A DNA stretch of 64,000 bases from Arthrobacter sp. SLBN-112 (GTDB taxonomy: Bacteria > Actinomycetota > Actinomycetes > Actinomycetales > Micrococcaceae). A program made the translations under genes and the position numbers. The first letter of the stretch is position 1; each line of letters opens with the position of its first letter. Positions 20,401-30,494 of this stretch are shown here, one piece after another. The stretch covers positions 3,410,001 through 3,474,000 of the forward strand of contig NZ_VFMU01000001.1 of assembly GCF_006715225.1 (NCBI RefSeq), given 5' to 3'. The notes beneath the pieces were generated by a model. It ran no database searches. It was not told the origin of the DNA and was given only the letters and a program-made list of their open reading frames with translations.

Positions 20401-22157
20401 TACTTGTTCTCCTTCGCGGAGGTCTTGGACGAGCCAGCCAGCTGTTCCTGCTTCTCTGCCAGGCGCCGTTCGGCGATGGTCATGCGGCGTTCGGCCTCGG
20501 CCGCAGCACCGGCGTTCTTGCTGCGGACGGCGACGGGCCGGTCCTCCGGAGTACGGATGCGGCCGGCACCGCGGTACAGCGGCACGGCGCCAAGCCGTTC
20601 GGGGTCGAGCCCGGAGAACTTGTGGCCTTCACCGAAGAACCGGGTGCGGGCCAGGAGCTGGAGCGTGGGGTGGGTGAACATGAACACCACGAGCAGGTCG
20701 GCGATGGCGGTCAGGCCCAGTGTGAAGGCGAACCCGCGGACGTTGCCGACTGCCACGAAGTACAGGACCAGTGCGGCCAGGAGGTTGACTGCCTTGGAGG
20801 CCAGGACGGTGCGCTTGGCCCGCTTCCAGCCGTTTTCGACGGCGGATACCAGGCCGCGTCCTTCGCGCAGTTCGTCCCTGATGCGCTCGAAGTAGACGAT
20901 GAAGGAGTCGGCAGTCTGGCCGATGGCCACGATGATGCCGGCAACACCTGCCAGGGACAGCCGGTAGTTCTCGGTCCAGCCGAGGATCGCGATGGCCAGG
21001 TACGTGAGGGCACCGGCCACCACCAGCGATGCGATGGTAACGAAGCCCAGGGCGCGGTACTGGAACAGCGAGTAGACCACAACGAGCAGCAGCCCGATCA
21101 GGCCGGCCAGCAGGCCCATGCGCAGCTGTTCGCCACCGAGCGTGGCGGAGATCTGCTGTTCGCTCTGGATGTCGAAGCTGATGGGAAGGGCGCCGAACTT
21201 CAACTGGTCCGACAACGCCTTGGCGGTCTGCTCGGTGAAACCGCCGGTGATCTGCGGACGGCCGTCGGTGATGACGGCCAGCGAACGCGGCGCGGAGATG
21301 ACCTGGTCGTCCAGCACAATGGCGAACTGGGACTTGGGGTCGGTGCCCGACTCGCCGCCGGCCGCCACGTAGAACTGGTTCAGCCGTTCGGTGACCTCTT
21401 TGAACTTTGCCGTGCCTTCGGCGTCGAACTGGATGTTAACCGCCCAGTCATTGGTGACCGCGCCCTGGGCGCCCTGCTGGAGCTGGAAGGACGAGGTGAC
21501 GATGTTGCTGCCCTTCACCTCCACGGGACCCAGGATGTACTTGATGGCAGGCGTCTTGTCCGTGGCAGGTTCGCAGGTCACCAGCGGCTTGGCGGGATCT
21601 GACCGCTCGGATTTTTCGGCAGCAGCGCTGTTGCAGTCCAGGGCCTCGAACTGCTTGTAGATCTCCGGCGTGATCCAGTTGGTGTCACTGCTGTTGGCCG
21701 GCTCAGCGGTCGGCTTGGGCAGCTGGTCCTCAGGGGTCTGCGACTCGGGGGGAACTGCTGCGCCGTCACCGTTGAGGAGGACAGGGCGGAAGTTCATGTC
21801 CGCTGAGGCCTGGATCAGGTTGCGGGTTTCGGCCGACGGTGTGCCGGGAAGGCTGACCACCACATTGCGCCCCGACTGGGTGCTGATTTCCGCTTCGGAG
21901 ACGCCGGAGCCGTCAACGCGCTGGCGGATGATCGCCACGGCCTGGTTGAGCTGCTGTTCGTTGATGTCCGAACCGCCCTCCACCTTCGGCGCCAGGATCA
22001 TCTGGGTGCCGCCCTCAAGGTCAAGCGCCAGTTTTGGTGCCCAGCTGGCCTGTCCGGCGATGGTGCCGCCTGCCAGGACGGCGGTCAGCGCTGCCAGGAT
22101 TACACCGAGCCAGACCAGGACGCGGAGTCCGGGTGTCTTGCGGCCAGTTCGTGCCAT
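20400..22157 (-). CDS. secD: Protein translocase subunit SecD
   Basis: 585 aa. One N-terminal membrane helix is followed by the LALDLEGGTQMIL motif, a long extracytoplasmic domain with a Pro/Thr/Asn-rich insertion around 120-200, and five membrane helices with the SecD block VAGIIVAIGQTADSFIVYFERIRDE. The C-terminal cytoplasmic tail is charged (ERRMTIAERRLAEKQEQ). It lies between yajC (100 bp gap) and secF (overlapping). Confidence 0.96.
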   Translation of the reverse strand: MARTGRKTPGLRVLVWLGVILAALTAVLAGGTIAGQASWAPKLALDLEGGTQMILAPKVEGGSDINEQQLNQAVAIIRQRVDGSGVSEAEISTQSGRNVVVSLPGTPSAETRNLIQASADMNFRPVLLNGDGAAVPPESQTPEDQLPKPTAEPANSSDTNWITPEIYKQFEALDCNSAAAEKSERSDPAKPLVTCEPATDKTPAIKYILGPVEVKGSNIVTSSFQLQQGAQGAVTNDWAVNIQFDAEGTAKFKEVTERLNQFYVAAGGESGTDPKSQFAIVLDDQVISAPRSLAVITDGRPQITGGFTEQTAKALSDQLKFGALPISFDIQSEQQISATLGGEQLRMGLLAGLIGLLLVVVYSLFQYRALGFVTIASLVVAGALTYLAIAILGWTENYRLSLAGVAGIIVAIGQTADSFIVYFERIRDELREGRGLVSAVENGWKRAKRTVLASKAVNLLAALVLYFVAVGNVRGFAFTLGLTAIADLLVVFMFTHPTLQLLARTRFFGEGHKFSGLDPERLGAVPLYRGAGRIRTPEDRPVAVRSKNAGAAAEAERRMTIAERRLAEKQEQLAGSSKTSAKENK

Positions 22158-22256
22158 TGTCGATCTTTCTCTTATTCGCGGAGAAACCGCCGGAGCGGGC
22201 TGTTGCCTGCGCCGACGGTGATCCGCAGCGGTAGAGGGAGGAAGGGGCCAGCGGGC

Positions 22257-22673
22257 CTAGCTGTCCTTTTTGCCCTCATCGTTGAGGCGCTTCAGGGTTT
22301 CCTCGGGAGTCTCGGGGCCAACCGCGGTGCTGCCGGTCTCCGTGGTGGTGAGGGATGACGCATCGTCCGGAACCACCGGGGAGGCCTCGGCAGGCTCCGC
22401 GGCGGGTTCTGCGGCAGGCTCGACAACCTTGGTGACGGCCTGACGGTGCACAGTGGCCAGGTTGCCGGGGGAAAGTTCAAGGGTGACCTTGTTCTCGGCC
22501 TCGTCGATGTCCACGATCCGGCCGAAAAGGCCAAAGCTGGTCATGACCTCCACGCCCGGGGCAAACTTCGACTGGAGCTCTGCCTGCTGCTGCTGCGTCT
22601 TCTTGTTGCGGCGAAACATCATGAAGATGAAGACGCCGAGCATGACGAACAGGAGAATTGACATTGGATCCAA
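22257..22673 (-). CDS. yajC: Preprotein translocase subunit YajC
   Basis: 138 aa: one N-terminal membrane helix (LLFVMLGVFIFMMF), a basic RRNKKTQQQQ segment, then the YajC core (PGVEVMTSFGLFGRIVDIDEAENKVTLELSPG). The C-terminal 50 residues are an acidic, Ala/Glu/Thr-rich tail not present in E. coli YajC. It is upstream of secDF, with which it associates. A 203-bp gap separates it from ruvB, and I see no clear terminator there. Confidence 0.94.
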   Translation of the reverse strand: MDPMSILLFVMLGVFIFMMFRRNKKTQQQQAELQSKFAPGVEVMTSFGLFGRIVDIDEAENKVTLELSPGNLATVHRQAVTKVVEPAAEPAAEPAEASPVVPDDASSLTTTETGSTAVGPETPEETLKRLNDEGKKDS

Positions 22674-22876
22674 GGGGAATTCCGTTCTTTAGCGTGGTGT
22701 AGCTGGGTTCTCCAGCGACGTCGGCTTCGCTTCGGCCGGGGTGGATGTGCGGTGCAGGCAGAACGCCTGACATTTTCCTTCCCCAAGCGACGGGGGCGTC
22801 AGGGCCACCCGCGAAACAAAGACCCGAACGTGCCGGGCGTCATACCAGTCTAAAGGGAAAAGCTGGAGGGAGCCTG

Positions 22877-23962
22877 CTATTGGCTTTCCGGGGCCCAGTC
22901 CGACGCGGTCGAAGCCCCGTCTGCGGGCTCGAAAAGGTCCAGCTGCTCCTGCGCGAAGACGCCGGACGGGATGGCGTAGCCCAGGTGCGTCCAGGCCGGC
23001 GCCATGGCGATCCTGCCGCGGGGCGTGCGGCCCAGCAGGCCCTCCCGGACCAGGAAGGGTTCGGCGACGGTCTCAACCGTTTCGGTTTCTTCCCCAACGG
23101 CGATGGCGAGGGTGGACAGACCGACCGGTCCGCCGCCGAACTTGGTGATGAGGGCATCGAGGACTGCGCGGTCCAGCCGGTCCAGGCCCTTTTTGTCCAC
23201 TTCATACATGTCCAGGGCAGCGGAAGCAGTCCGGGCATCGATTTGGTCGACGCCGTGCACCAGCGCCCAGTCCCGGACGCGCCGCAGCAGCCGGTTGGCG
23301 ATACGGGGCGTGCCGCGGGAACGGCCGGCGATTTCAGCGAACCCGGCCGAATTGACCTTCAGGTCCAACAGGCCGGCGGAACGGCGCAGCACCAGTTCCA
23401 GCTCCGGGACGGAGTAGAACTCTAGGTGCCCGGTGAAGCCGAAACGGTCGCGCAGCGGTCCCGGGAGCAGTCCGGCGCGGGTGGTGGCTCCCACCAGCGT
23501 GAACGGCGGCAGCTCCAGCGGGATCGCGGTGGCACCGGCGCCTTTGCCCACCACGATGTCAACGCGGAAGTCTTCCATGGCCATGTACAGCATTTCCTCG
23601 GCCGGCCGGGACATGCGGTGGATCTCGTCGAGGAACAGGACCTCGCCCTCGGAGAGCGAGGAAAGGATTGCTGCGAGGTCCCCGGCGTGCTGGATGGCAG
23701 GTCCGCTGCTGAGCCGGAGCGGGGCGTTCATCTCGGCGGCGACGATCATGGCCAGGGTGGTCTTGCCGAGGCCAGGAGGACCGGAGAAGAGCACGTGGTC
23801 TGCGGTCCGTCCGCGCATCCGGGAAGCCTGGAGCACCAGCGACAGCTGCTTGCGCACCCGGTGCTGGCCAACGAAGTCATCCAGGTTCTTGGGCCTAAGG
23901 GCTGCCTCAATGGCACGCTCCTCCGGCTCCTCCCCCGCTGCGACCAGGGACGGTTCAGCCAC
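22877..23962 (-). CDS. ruvB: Holliday junction branch migration ATPase RuvB
   Basis: Hexameric AAA+ motor that drives branch migration with RuvA. In the 361 aa, Walker A is [15 protein letters not shown], Walker B is [10 protein letters not shown], sensor 1 is in [20 protein letters not shown], and the C-terminal winged helix carries [17 protein letters not shown]. It starts 8 bp inside the end of ruvA, so the two are translationally coupled. Confidence 0.97.
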   Translation of the reverse strand: MAEPSLVAAGEEPEERAIEAALRPKNLDDFVGQHRVRKQLSLVLQASRMRGRTADHVLFSGPPGLGKTTLAMIVAAEMNAPLRLSSGPAIQHAGDLAAILSSLSEGEVLFLDEIHRMSRPAEEMLYMAMEDFRVDIVVGKGAGATAIPLELPPFTLVGATTRAGLLPGPLRDRFGFTGHLEFYSVPELELVLRRSAGLLDLKVNSAGFAEIAGRSRGTPRIANRLLRRVRDWALVHGVDQIDARTASAALDMYEVDKKGLDRLDRAVLDALITKFGGGPVGLSTLAIAVGEETETVETVAEPFLVREGLLGRTPRGRIAMAPAWTHLGYAIPSGVFAQEQLDLFEPADGASTASDWAPESQ

Positions 23963-24599
23963 GGCTGCCTACGCGGTTGCCTGCCCGTGCGCCGTCCTGG
24001 CCCAGCCAGCGGAGCGTGGTGCGCAGGATTTCAGGCACGTTGCCGCGGAAGGACACTTCGGGATCCTCGGCCAGCGCTTTGTCGATGCTGGCGGAGGCGT
24101 CCTTCTCAGACCAGCCCAGGCTGGTCATGGCCGCCACCACCTGGGGCTTCCAGGCGGCTTCTGCAGGCGCAGCGGCCCCAGGGGCCGCAGCGGTTCCCTG
24201 TGGGACGAGCTTTCCGGCCAGCTCCAGCACGATCCGGCCGGCCACCTTGGGACCGATCCCCGGCACCTTCGTGAAGGTCTTGCTGTCCCCCGTGTGCGCT
24301 GCCACCCTGATGGCTTCGGGATCGTGGACGGCCAGGACTGCAAGGGCAAGCCTGGGGCCAACCCCGCTGACACTGAGCAGGACGTCGAAAACCTCGCGTT
24401 CGTCGTCGGAGGCGAAACCAAAGAGTGTCAGGGAGTCTTCCCGCACAATCAGGGACGTGAACAGCTGGCCCTGTTCGCCTACGCGCAGCCGGCTGAGCGT
24501 CTGGGGTGTGGCGTTGACACTCATCCCGGCACCATTGAGGTCAATCACGGCCGTGGACAGGCCAACATGGGCTACGGTTCCGCGGAGGAAACTGATCAA
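23955..24599 (-). CDS. ruvA: Holliday junction branch migration subunit RuvA
   Basis: 214 aa. Domain I is an OB fold ([23 protein letters not shown]). Domain II has two helix-hairpin-helix motifs ([16 protein letters not shown] and [17 protein letters not shown]). After an Ala/Pro linker comes domain III ([19 protein letters not shown]), which binds RuvB. It lies 89 bp downstream of ruvC and overlaps ruvB. Confidence 0.97.
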   Translation of the reverse strand: MISFLRGTVAHVGLSTAVIDLNGAGMSVNATPQTLSRLRVGEQGQLFTSLIVREDSLTLFGFASDDEREVFDVLLSVSGVGPRLALAVLAVHDPEAIRVAAHTGDSKTFTKVPGIGPKVAGRIVLELAGKLVPQGTAAAPGAAAPAEAAWKPQVVAAMTSLGWSEKDASASIDKALAEDPEVSFRGNVPEILRTTLRWLGQDGARAGNRVGSRG

Positions 24600-24688
24600 G
24601 GCCGGGCTCCCGTTGTACCGCCGGCCTCACAGCGAGGACCCGACTATCCGAACATATCTACGAATACCCTAGCAAGCGGCAGGGACAA

Positions 24689-25267
24689 TCACCGTGCGCG
24701 GCGCGCCTTGGCCTCCGCCTCGGCCCATGCACGCTGGGCCGGTGTCAGTGAGGAACTGCCTGGACCCGTGGTGGCCACGGCAGCGCCGCTTCCCGCCCGC
24801 CACGCGTGCGTGATGGCCAGCGCCAGGGCGTCCGCTGCGTCTGCCGGGCGCGGCGGTGCGTCCAGGCGCAGGATCTTGGTCACCAGCTTGGTCACGGCTT
24901 CCTTGTTGGAGGACCCGCTTCCGGTCACCGCGGCCTTGACTTCCGACGGCGTATGCAGCGCCACGGGGATTCCGCGGCGCGCGGCGGCGGCAATCACCAC
25001 GCCGGACGCCTGGGCCACGCCCATGACCGTGCTGACATTGAGCTGGGAAAAGACACGTTCGACGGCGAGCACCTGGGGTTCGTAGCGGTCCAGCCACTCG
25101 TCGATGGCCAGGGCGATCACCAGGAGCCGCTGGTCCAGCGTCTCCTCGGGCGAGGTGCCCACCACGCCGACAGCCACCATGGTGGCCCGCCTGTTCCGCT
25201 CGACGTCCACCACGCCAATGCCGCAACGGGTCAGTCCCGGGTCAACCCCGAGTACGCGCAGCGTCAC
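24689..25267 (-). CDS. ruvC: Crossover junction endodeoxyribonuclease RuvC
   Basis: Resolvase that cuts Holliday junctions symmetrically. The 192 aa show RNase H-fold catalytic acids in [17 protein letters not shown] (Asp8), AVERVF (Glu), and [14 protein letters not shown] near the C-terminus. The C-terminal tail ([21 protein letters not shown]) is a short lineage extension. It starts 32 bp after the yebC stop. Actinobacterial ruvCAB is often SOS-regulated, but I see no LexA-type box in front of it here. Confidence 0.96.
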   Translation of the reverse strand: MTLRVLGVDPGLTRCGIGVVDVERNRRATMVAVGVVGTSPEETLDQRLLVIALAIDEWLDRYEPQVLAVERVFSQLNVSTVMGVAQASGVVIAAAARRGIPVALHTPSEVKAAVTGSGSSNKEAVTKLVTKILRLDAPPRPADAADALALAITHAWRAGSGAAVATTGPGSSSLTPAQRAWAEAEAKARRAR

Positions 25268-25299
25268 GGGCGTGCAGTTTCAGCCGGCACCGCCGGGCG

Positions 25300-26055
25300 T
25301 CACTCGGATTCCAGGGCAGCCTGGACTTCGTCGCTGAGGTCGGCGTTGCTGTAAACGTTCTGGACGTCGTCGAGGTCTTCGAGGGCATCGGCAAGCTTCA
25401 GGAACTTGCGGGCGCCGTCCACATCCAGCTCAACCTGCATGGAGGGCACGAACTCGACTTCGTCGGTGTCGTACTCGATGCCGGCTTCCTTGAGGGCCTC
25501 GCGGATGGCGGGAAGATCGGCCGGTTCCGAGTGGATCTCGAACGTCTCGCCGTTGTCCTTGACTTCCTCGGCACCTGCCTCGAGGACGGCCATCAGGACA
25601 TCGTCCTCGCTCAGGCCGTTCTTGGGCAGGTTCACAACGCCCTTGCGGGTGAAAAGGTAGCTGACGGAGCCGGGGTCGGCGATGGTCCCGCCATTGCGGG
25701 AAATGGCCAGGCGGACCTCGGAAGCTGCGCGGTTCTTGTTGTCCGTAAGGCACTCGATCAGCAGCGCCGAGCCCTGGGGACCGCGGGCTTCGTACATGAT
25801 CTCGGTGTAGTCCACCACTTCGCCGGTAAGGCCGGCGCCGCGCTTGATGGCACGGTCGATGTTGTCATTGGGGACCGAAGTTTTCTTCGCCTTGGTTACA
25901 GCCAGTTCCAGGCCGGGGTTGCCGGCGAGGTCGGGGCCGCCCATCCTGGCGGCAACTTCGATGTTTTTGATCAGCTTGGCGAACGACTTTGCGCGGCGGC
26001 TGTCAATGATCGCCTTTTTGTGCTTGGTCGTTGCCCATTTGGAGTGGCCTGACAT
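25300..26055 (-). CDS. yebC: YebC/PmpR family protein (translation factor/regulator)
   Basis: 251 aa. The N-terminus [25 protein letters not shown] is the family hallmark, and [19 protein letters not shown] and [22 protein letters not shown] follow. YebC was described as a transcription regulator, and some members act as ribosome-associated factors easing translation of difficult sequences. It lies between pdxT (3 bp) and ruvC (32 bp) in one operon. Confidence 0.95.
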   Translation of the reverse strand: MSGHSKWATTKHKKAIIDSRRAKSFAKLIKNIEVAARMGGPDLAGNPGLELAVTKAKKTSVPNDNIDRAIKRGAGLTGEVVDYTEIMYEARGPQGSALLIECLTDNKNRAASEVRLAISRNGGTIADPGSVSYLFTRKGVVNLPKNGLSEDDVLMAVLEAGAEEVKDNGETFEIHSEPADLPAIREALKEAGIEYDTDEVEFVPSMQVELDVDGARKFLKLADALEDLDDVQNVYSNADLSDEVQAALESE

Positions 26056-26058
26056 GCT

Positions 26059-26769
26059 TTACGCTTCTCCTCTGATCATGCGGATAAAAAGTTCGTGTAC
26101 GCGTTTCTCGCCGGTCACTTCCGGATGGAAGGAGGTGGCCAGCAGCTGGCCGGAACGCACTGCGACAATTCTAGCCGTCCCCGGGAGCGATGCGGCGTGG
26201 GACGCCTGGCCGGGGTCCGCCGGTTCCACTTGGGCCAGGACCTCCACGTCCGCGCCCACCCGCTCCACCCAGGGGCCGCGGATGAATACGGCGTGCACCG
26301 GTTCAACGCCCGATTCGGTGGCGCTGAAGTCCAGCCCCTTGAAGTCCAGGTCGGTTTCAAAGGACTCACGCTGCCGGCCGAAGGCATTGCGGCGGACAGT
26401 GATGTCCAGGCCGCCGAACGTCTGCTGGGGGGCGCCCGAAAGATCGGTGGCGGGATCGGCGATATCAGAGGCGAGCAGGATCATCCCGGCGCACGAGCCG
26501 TAAACCGGCAGGCCCTCGGCGATGTACTTCCGGAGCGGGTCTGCAAGGTCAAAGGCCCGGGCCAGCTTGTCGATGGTGGTGGACTCCCCACCGGGAATGA
26601 TGAGTCCGTCCAGGCCGTCCAGCTCCCCGGGGCGGCGGACAGCCACGCCCTGGGCACCGGTAGCTTCGGCGGCGCGCAGGTGCTCGCGGAAATCTCCCTG
26701 GAGGGCCAGGACACCAATCCGCAGGCCCGAGCCCACGCGCGCAGGAGCAGCAGAAGGGGGGTTTGTCAT
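26059..26769 (-). CDS. pdxT: Pyridoxal 5'-phosphate synthase glutaminase subunit PdxT
   Basis: Supplies ammonia from glutamine to PdxS for PLP synthesis. The 236-aa protein is a class I glutaminase with Cys in [10 protein letters not shown] and the His/Glu pair in [17 protein letters not shown]. The substrate-loop motif PGGESTT is present. The ATG at 26769 precedes [27 protein letters not shown]; the first 16 residues are an extension. In relatives pdxT usually follows pdxS directly; here pdxS is 6 kb away. Confidence 0.95.
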   Translation of the reverse strand: MTNPPSAAPARVGSGLRIGVLALQGDFREHLRAAEATGAQGVAVRRPGELDGLDGLIIPGGESTTIDKLARAFDLADPLRKYIAEGLPVYGSCAGMILLASDIADPATDLSGAPQQTFGGLDITVRRNAFGRQRESFETDLDFKGLDFSATESGVEPVHAVFIRGPWVERVGADVEVLAQVEPADPGQASHAASLPGTARIVAVRSGQLLATSFHPEVTGEKRVHELFIRMIRGEA

Positions 26770-26848
26770 CCCTCCAGCATACGGGGCACAGGCCCATTGC
26801 TGCTGCCGCGGGGATGCGGCCGGCAGAGGTTGCATGCCGCTGCTGGGA

Positions 26849-26854
26849 TATATT
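26849..26854 (+). promoter_or_regulatory. Candidate -10 element for a leaderless murT transcript
   Basis: TATATT lies exactly 6 bases (CAAAAC) before the murT ATG at 26861, and no Shine-Dalgarno sequence is present. This is the geometry of leaderless actinobacterial genes, where transcription begins at the A of the start codon. No good -35 is evident. Inference only. Confidence 0.45.
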
Positions 26855-26860
26855 CAAAAC

Positions 26861-28153
26861 ATGGTCTTCTTCAGTGTTCCGCTCGGCAAGCTGGTCCGCA
26901 GGGTGTCCCGGCTGCGGGGCGGCGGGTCCGCCCTTCCAGGACTGGTGGTTGAGAAAATCGACCCCGGCTTCATGCGGCGGACACTCACCACGCTGCCCCA
27001 CGGTGTGGCTGTGGTCAGCGGCACCAACGGCAAAACCACCACCACCAAAATGGTGGTCGAACTGCTGGAAAGCCAAGGCCTGAAGGTCTTCACCAACCGC
27101 ACCGGCAGCAACTTCACCCGCGGTGTGGCGGCGGCCCTGCTGGGCGAAGTGGACTGGCGCGGCCGGCTGGACGCGGACATCGCCGTGCTGGAACTGGACG
27201 AAGCCCACGCTGTCCATTTCGTGAACAGCGTCCCGCCCCGGTATTGCCTGCTGCTCAACGTGCTGCGCGACCAGCTGGACCGCTTTGGTGAGATCGATAA
27301 AACGGCGCAGCTCCTGCAGCACATCGCCGCCAAGACCACGGGAACAGTGGTCCTGAACCGCGAGGACCCAAGGGTTGCCAGGATCGCGGACACGCTCACG
27401 GGACAGGAAGTCAGGTACTTCGGCCTTGACGACTCCCTGCTGGGCACCTTTCCCAACGACGATGACATGCGCGCCGCCCCGGGCTCCCCCGCCCCGGCGG
27501 GCCTGCCGGAAAAGCCCGCAGCCGACGTCGTACTCCGCAAAGTGGGCGCGGACAGCGCTCAGTTTGAGTACGACGGCGGTACGGTCACCACGGCGATGAA
27601 GCTGCGCGGTGTGTACAACATCTTCAACGCTGCCGCGGCGCTGACGCTGGCCCGCAGCATTTGCGGCGGAGGCGCCGCGGCTGCAGACCATGCCACCTTG
27701 CTCGAAGCCCTGTCCAGGGTGGCGCCGGCCTTTGGCCGCGGTGAAAGCCTTACCGTCGACGGCCAGCCGCTGGACCTTGTGCTGGTGAAGAACCCCAGCG
27801 GTTTCCGGCTGGGGCTGAAATCCTTCCCTGCCGAGGGCTACGCCACCATGATCGCCATCAACGACAACTACGCAGACGGACGGGACATGTCCTGGCTCTG
27901 GGACGTGGAATTCGATTCCCTGCGCGAAGGCGGCGTGGACGTGCTGACCGGATCACGCGCCTACGACATGGCGCTGCGGCTTCAGTACGACGACGTCCGC
28001 GTCGGAGCGGTGCAGACCGACATTTCCGCCGCCCTGGCAGCCTTCATCCGGGAAGGCAGGGACAGGCCGAAACGCATCTTCTGCACCTACACCGCTATGC
28101 TGGCCATCCGCCGCGAGCTGTCCAAAATCACCACCGTGGAGGTTGTCTCGTGA
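26861..28153 (+). CDS. murT: Lipid II isoglutaminyl synthase subunit MurT (Mur-ligase-like)
   Basis: With GatD it amidates the second-position D-glutamate of lipid II. The 430 aa include a Mur-ligase ATPase core with P-loop VVSGTNGKTTTTK (about 48-60), the NRTGSNFTRG loop, an ELDEAH block and a C-terminal DUF1727-type domain (KNPSGFRLGLKSFP, INDNYADGRDMSWLWDVEF). The Cys4 zinc ribbon known in staphylococcal and pneumococcal MurT is not visible: no CxxC pair occurs in the protein. The stop overlaps the gatD start. It is divergent from pdxT. Confidence 0.93.
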   Translation: MVFFSVPLGKLVRRVSRLRGGGSALPGLVVEKIDPGFMRRTLTTLPHGVAVVSGTNGKTTTTKMVVELLESQGLKVFTNRTGSNFTRGVAAALLGEVDWRGRLDADIAVLELDEAHAVHFVNSVPPRYCLLLNVLRDQLDRFGEIDKTAQLLQHIAAKTTGTVVLNREDPRVARIADTLTGQEVRYFGLDDSLLGTFPNDDDMRAAPGSPAPAGLPEKPAADVVLRKVGADSAQFEYDGGTVTTAMKLRGVYNIFNAAAALTLARSICGGGAAAADHATLLEALSRVAPAFGRGESLTVDGQPLDLVLVKNPSGFRLGLKSFPAEGYATMIAINDNYADGRDMSWLWDVEFDSLREGGVDVLTGSRAYDMALRLQYDDVRVGAVQTDISAALAAFIREGRDRPKRIFCTYTAMLAIRRELSKITTVEVVS

Positions 28154-28905
28154 ATCCGGCAGAAGCAGTGGCCGCCGGCGGCCAGTCCAAGGGAACCATC
28201 CGCGTGGTCCAGCTCTACCCGCGTGACATGAACATCTACGGAGACTGGGGCAACGCCCTGGTCCTGAAGCGCCGGATCGAATGGCACGGTTACACCCCTG
28301 AACTGCTGGAGTACAACGTGGGCGATCCCTTTCCCGAGGGCGTGGACATCGTTGTCGGCGGCGGGGGCCAGGACAGCGGGCAACTGGTGATCCAGGACGA
28401 CCTGCAGGCACGGGCCGGCCAGCTCAAGGAACTGGCGGAGGACGGTGCGCCGATGCTGGTCATTTGCGGTCTCTACCAGCTTTTTGGCCAGTACTTCAAG
28501 ACCCGCACCGGCGCCGTCATTCCCGGCATCGGCATCCTGGACGTGGAAACCCACGGCACCGATGAGCGCCTGATCGGCAACGTCAAGGTCTCCACTACGG
28601 AGTTCGGGGAAGTCCTGGGCTACGAAAACCACAGCGGCCAAACCACTCTGGGCAGCGGTGTGCGGCCACTCGGTACCGTGGCCAAGGGAATGGGAAACAA
28701 CAGCAACGACGGCCATGAAGGGGCCCGGTACCGCAACATCGTTGCCAGCTACCTGCACGGCTCCCTTCTGCCCAAGAACCCCGCCATCGCCGACTTCCTT
28801 ATCCGCACCGCGGCGGAGCGGAAGTTCGGCAGCTTCTCCCCGGGCAACCCGGACGACGGCTACGCCGTACTGGCCCGTGAGCACGCTGTCCGCCGGCCCC
28901 GCTGA
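28150..28905 (+). CDS. gatD: Lipid II isoglutaminyl synthase glutaminase subunit GatD
   Basis: 251-aa glutaminase partner of MurT, of the CobB/CobQ-like amidotransferase family. Visible are YPRDMNIYGDWGNALVL near the N-terminus, the nucleophile in MLVICGLYQLFG (Cys near residue 107) and the catalytic His in VASYLHGSLLPKNP. Its GTG start overlaps the murT stop (GTGA), giving stoichiometric coupling. Amidation matters for cross-linking and resistance to muramidases. Confidence 0.93.
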   Translation: MNPAEAVAAGGQSKGTIRVVQLYPRDMNIYGDWGNALVLKRRIEWHGYTPELLEYNVGDPFPEGVDIVVGGGGQDSGQLVIQDDLQARAGQLKELAEDGAPMLVICGLYQLFGQYFKTRTGAVIPGIGILDVETHGTDERLIGNVKVSTTEFGEVLGYENHSGQTTLGSGVRPLGTVAKGMGNNSNDGHEGARYRNIVASYLHGSLLPKNPAIADFLIRTAAERKFGSFSPGNPDDGYAVLAREHAVRRPR

Positions 28906-28969
28906 CCTGGGACACTCCCGACCTTAACCACCGCTGAACGGCAACCCTGCCGGACTGGCAGATCGCAGG

Positions 28970-30331
28970 TCACCGCCACTGGAAATACTCCCGGTGAATG
29001 TTGGCCCTGCGAACACCTGCGCCCCGGAAGGCCTTACGGAACTGCCGCAGCATGGCGTCCGGTCCGCCCATGAATACCGAGAGCTCGCGGGCTTCGGTGC
29101 CCACGGCGGCCAGGACCGCCTCCGGGGTCAGCCGTCCGTCCCTCCCGGTGTCCACTAAGTGGACCGTGAGCCGTGGCTGGTTCCGGGCGATGGCAGAGAT
29201 CTCATCGGCAAAGGGGGACGGGCCCGCTGAGGTGACGAAGAAGTGGACATCGTCGTGGAGCTCGCCTTCCAGGGACCGCAGCCAGCTGAGGAAGGGCGTG
29301 ATTCCCACACCGCCGGCGATCCAGACCTGATGCGCTGTTCCGCGGTGCCGGTCAAAGCGTCCGTAAGGTCCACCCACTACGGCGGGCATACCCGGCTGGA
29401 CCACGTCCGGAAGCCTGGCCGTATGGTCGCCCAGCGCCTTGACCGTGATGCTGATTCCGCCTTCCAGCGCCGGCCCCGAGATGGAAAACGGGTGCCGCTG
29501 CCAGCCGTCCGCTGTTTCCAGGTAGACCATGGCGAACTGCCCGGGTTTGAAGGCCAGCGGCCGGCCCAAGGGACGCAGTGCCACTTCCACCAGGTCCGGC
29601 GCAACGGGCCGGACCCCTGCCACCTGGTAGTCGTGGTGGGGCAGGAAATGCCGTGCCAGCAGTTCGCGGTAGGCATAGAACCCCAACCCGGTTCCACCGA
29701 TGGCCACGTAGCTCCAGCGAAGCGCGGGCACAGCCTCAAACGCACTGGCGTCGAGGAGGCCGTGCAGGAACCCGGCGGCCAGGAACAGGCCCGTCAGCCG
29801 GTGGAAGCCGCGCCACCGCTCGTAGCCGCCCAGCAGCCGGGCGGCCAGCTGGACCGGCCTGGTCCTCAACGAGGTGCGGACCAGCCCGCGGACAGGCGCG
29901 GGAAGCATGGTCCGCCAGCGTGGCAGGACTGCCCATACAACCAACGCGGCGAGCCCGCTGATGGCAATCACGGCCAACGTTTTGCCCACGCTGGTTGCCT
30001 CCGGATTGGCGGCAAGTTCGATATGGGGCAGCAACAGGATGGTTGCCGTCATCGCCGCCCTGCGGTGCCAGATGGCGGCGTGGTCAATGCCGCCGAAAAC
30101 CGGCTCAACGTGGGGCAGGGTGCTGACCAGGACCAGCGCGATCGAATACAGCAGGACGGATTCGCCGCCGAAGAGTTGCCCTACGTGCCCCAGGACGGGT
30201 TCGCCCGCAGGCCGAGCGAGGAACCAGAAGACGCCGTAGGCCCCCGCCAGCACCACGATTGCGCCCGGACCAAGCCACCGGAACGGCATTCCCAGGAAGA
30301 CGGTTCCCTGCCCGGCGCCACCCTTGGTCAT
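28970..30331 (-). CDS. Membrane ferric-reductase-like flavoprotein (ferredoxin reductase family)
   Basis: 453 aa. The N-terminal half has about six hydrophobic segments with histidines (WHRRAAMTATILLLPH, WRGFHRLTGLFLAAGFLHGLL) consistent with a ferric-reductase-like heme domain. The C-terminal half is an FNR-type module: FAD-binding RHPFSISGP, then the NAD-binding GGVGITPFLSWL and the terminal FMGGPDAMLRQFRKAF. No 2Fe-2S cysteine cluster is present. It probably moves electrons from NAD(P)H across the membrane; the acceptor is unknown. The ATG at 30331 has AAAGGA upstream. Convergent with gatD. Confidence 0.82.
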   Translation of the reverse strand: MTKGGAGQGTVFLGMPFRWLGPGAIVVLAGAYGVFWFLARPAGEPVLGHVGQLFGGESVLLYSIALVLVSTLPHVEPVFGGIDHAAIWHRRAAMTATILLLPHIELAANPEATSVGKTLAVIAISGLAALVVWAVLPRWRTMLPAPVRGLVRTSLRTRPVQLAARLLGGYERWRGFHRLTGLFLAAGFLHGLLDASAFEAVPALRWSYVAIGGTGLGFYAYRELLARHFLPHHDYQVAGVRPVAPDLVEVALRPLGRPLAFKPGQFAMVYLETADGWQRHPFSISGPALEGGISITVKALGDHTARLPDVVQPGMPAVVGGPYGRFDRHRGTAHQVWIAGGVGITPFLSWLRSLEGELHDDVHFFVTSAGPSPFADEISAIARNQPRLTVHLVDTGRDGRLTPEAVLAAVGTEARELSVFMGGPDAMLRQFRKAFRGAGVRRANIHREYFQWR

Positions 30332-30494
30332 GGCCACGGTCCTTTCATCATGACAAACCGTTGCGCGTCCCCTGCAGGAGACGGTAGATGCGGTCCGGGG
30401 CGGACCGTATAGCGGCCATTGTAGGGTTACCAGCTGGGAGGACGTGCCCAGCCCCACAATTGAGAAGCCTGTCCCGCTGTGAAAGGTTTAGCCC

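Noticed and set aside
24600..25299. LexA box in front of ruvC or ruvA
   Set aside because: I looked for TCGAA-N6-TTCGA-like dyads in the gaps and found none. A GTTCGA-like match near 25050 is inside ruvC and has no second half.
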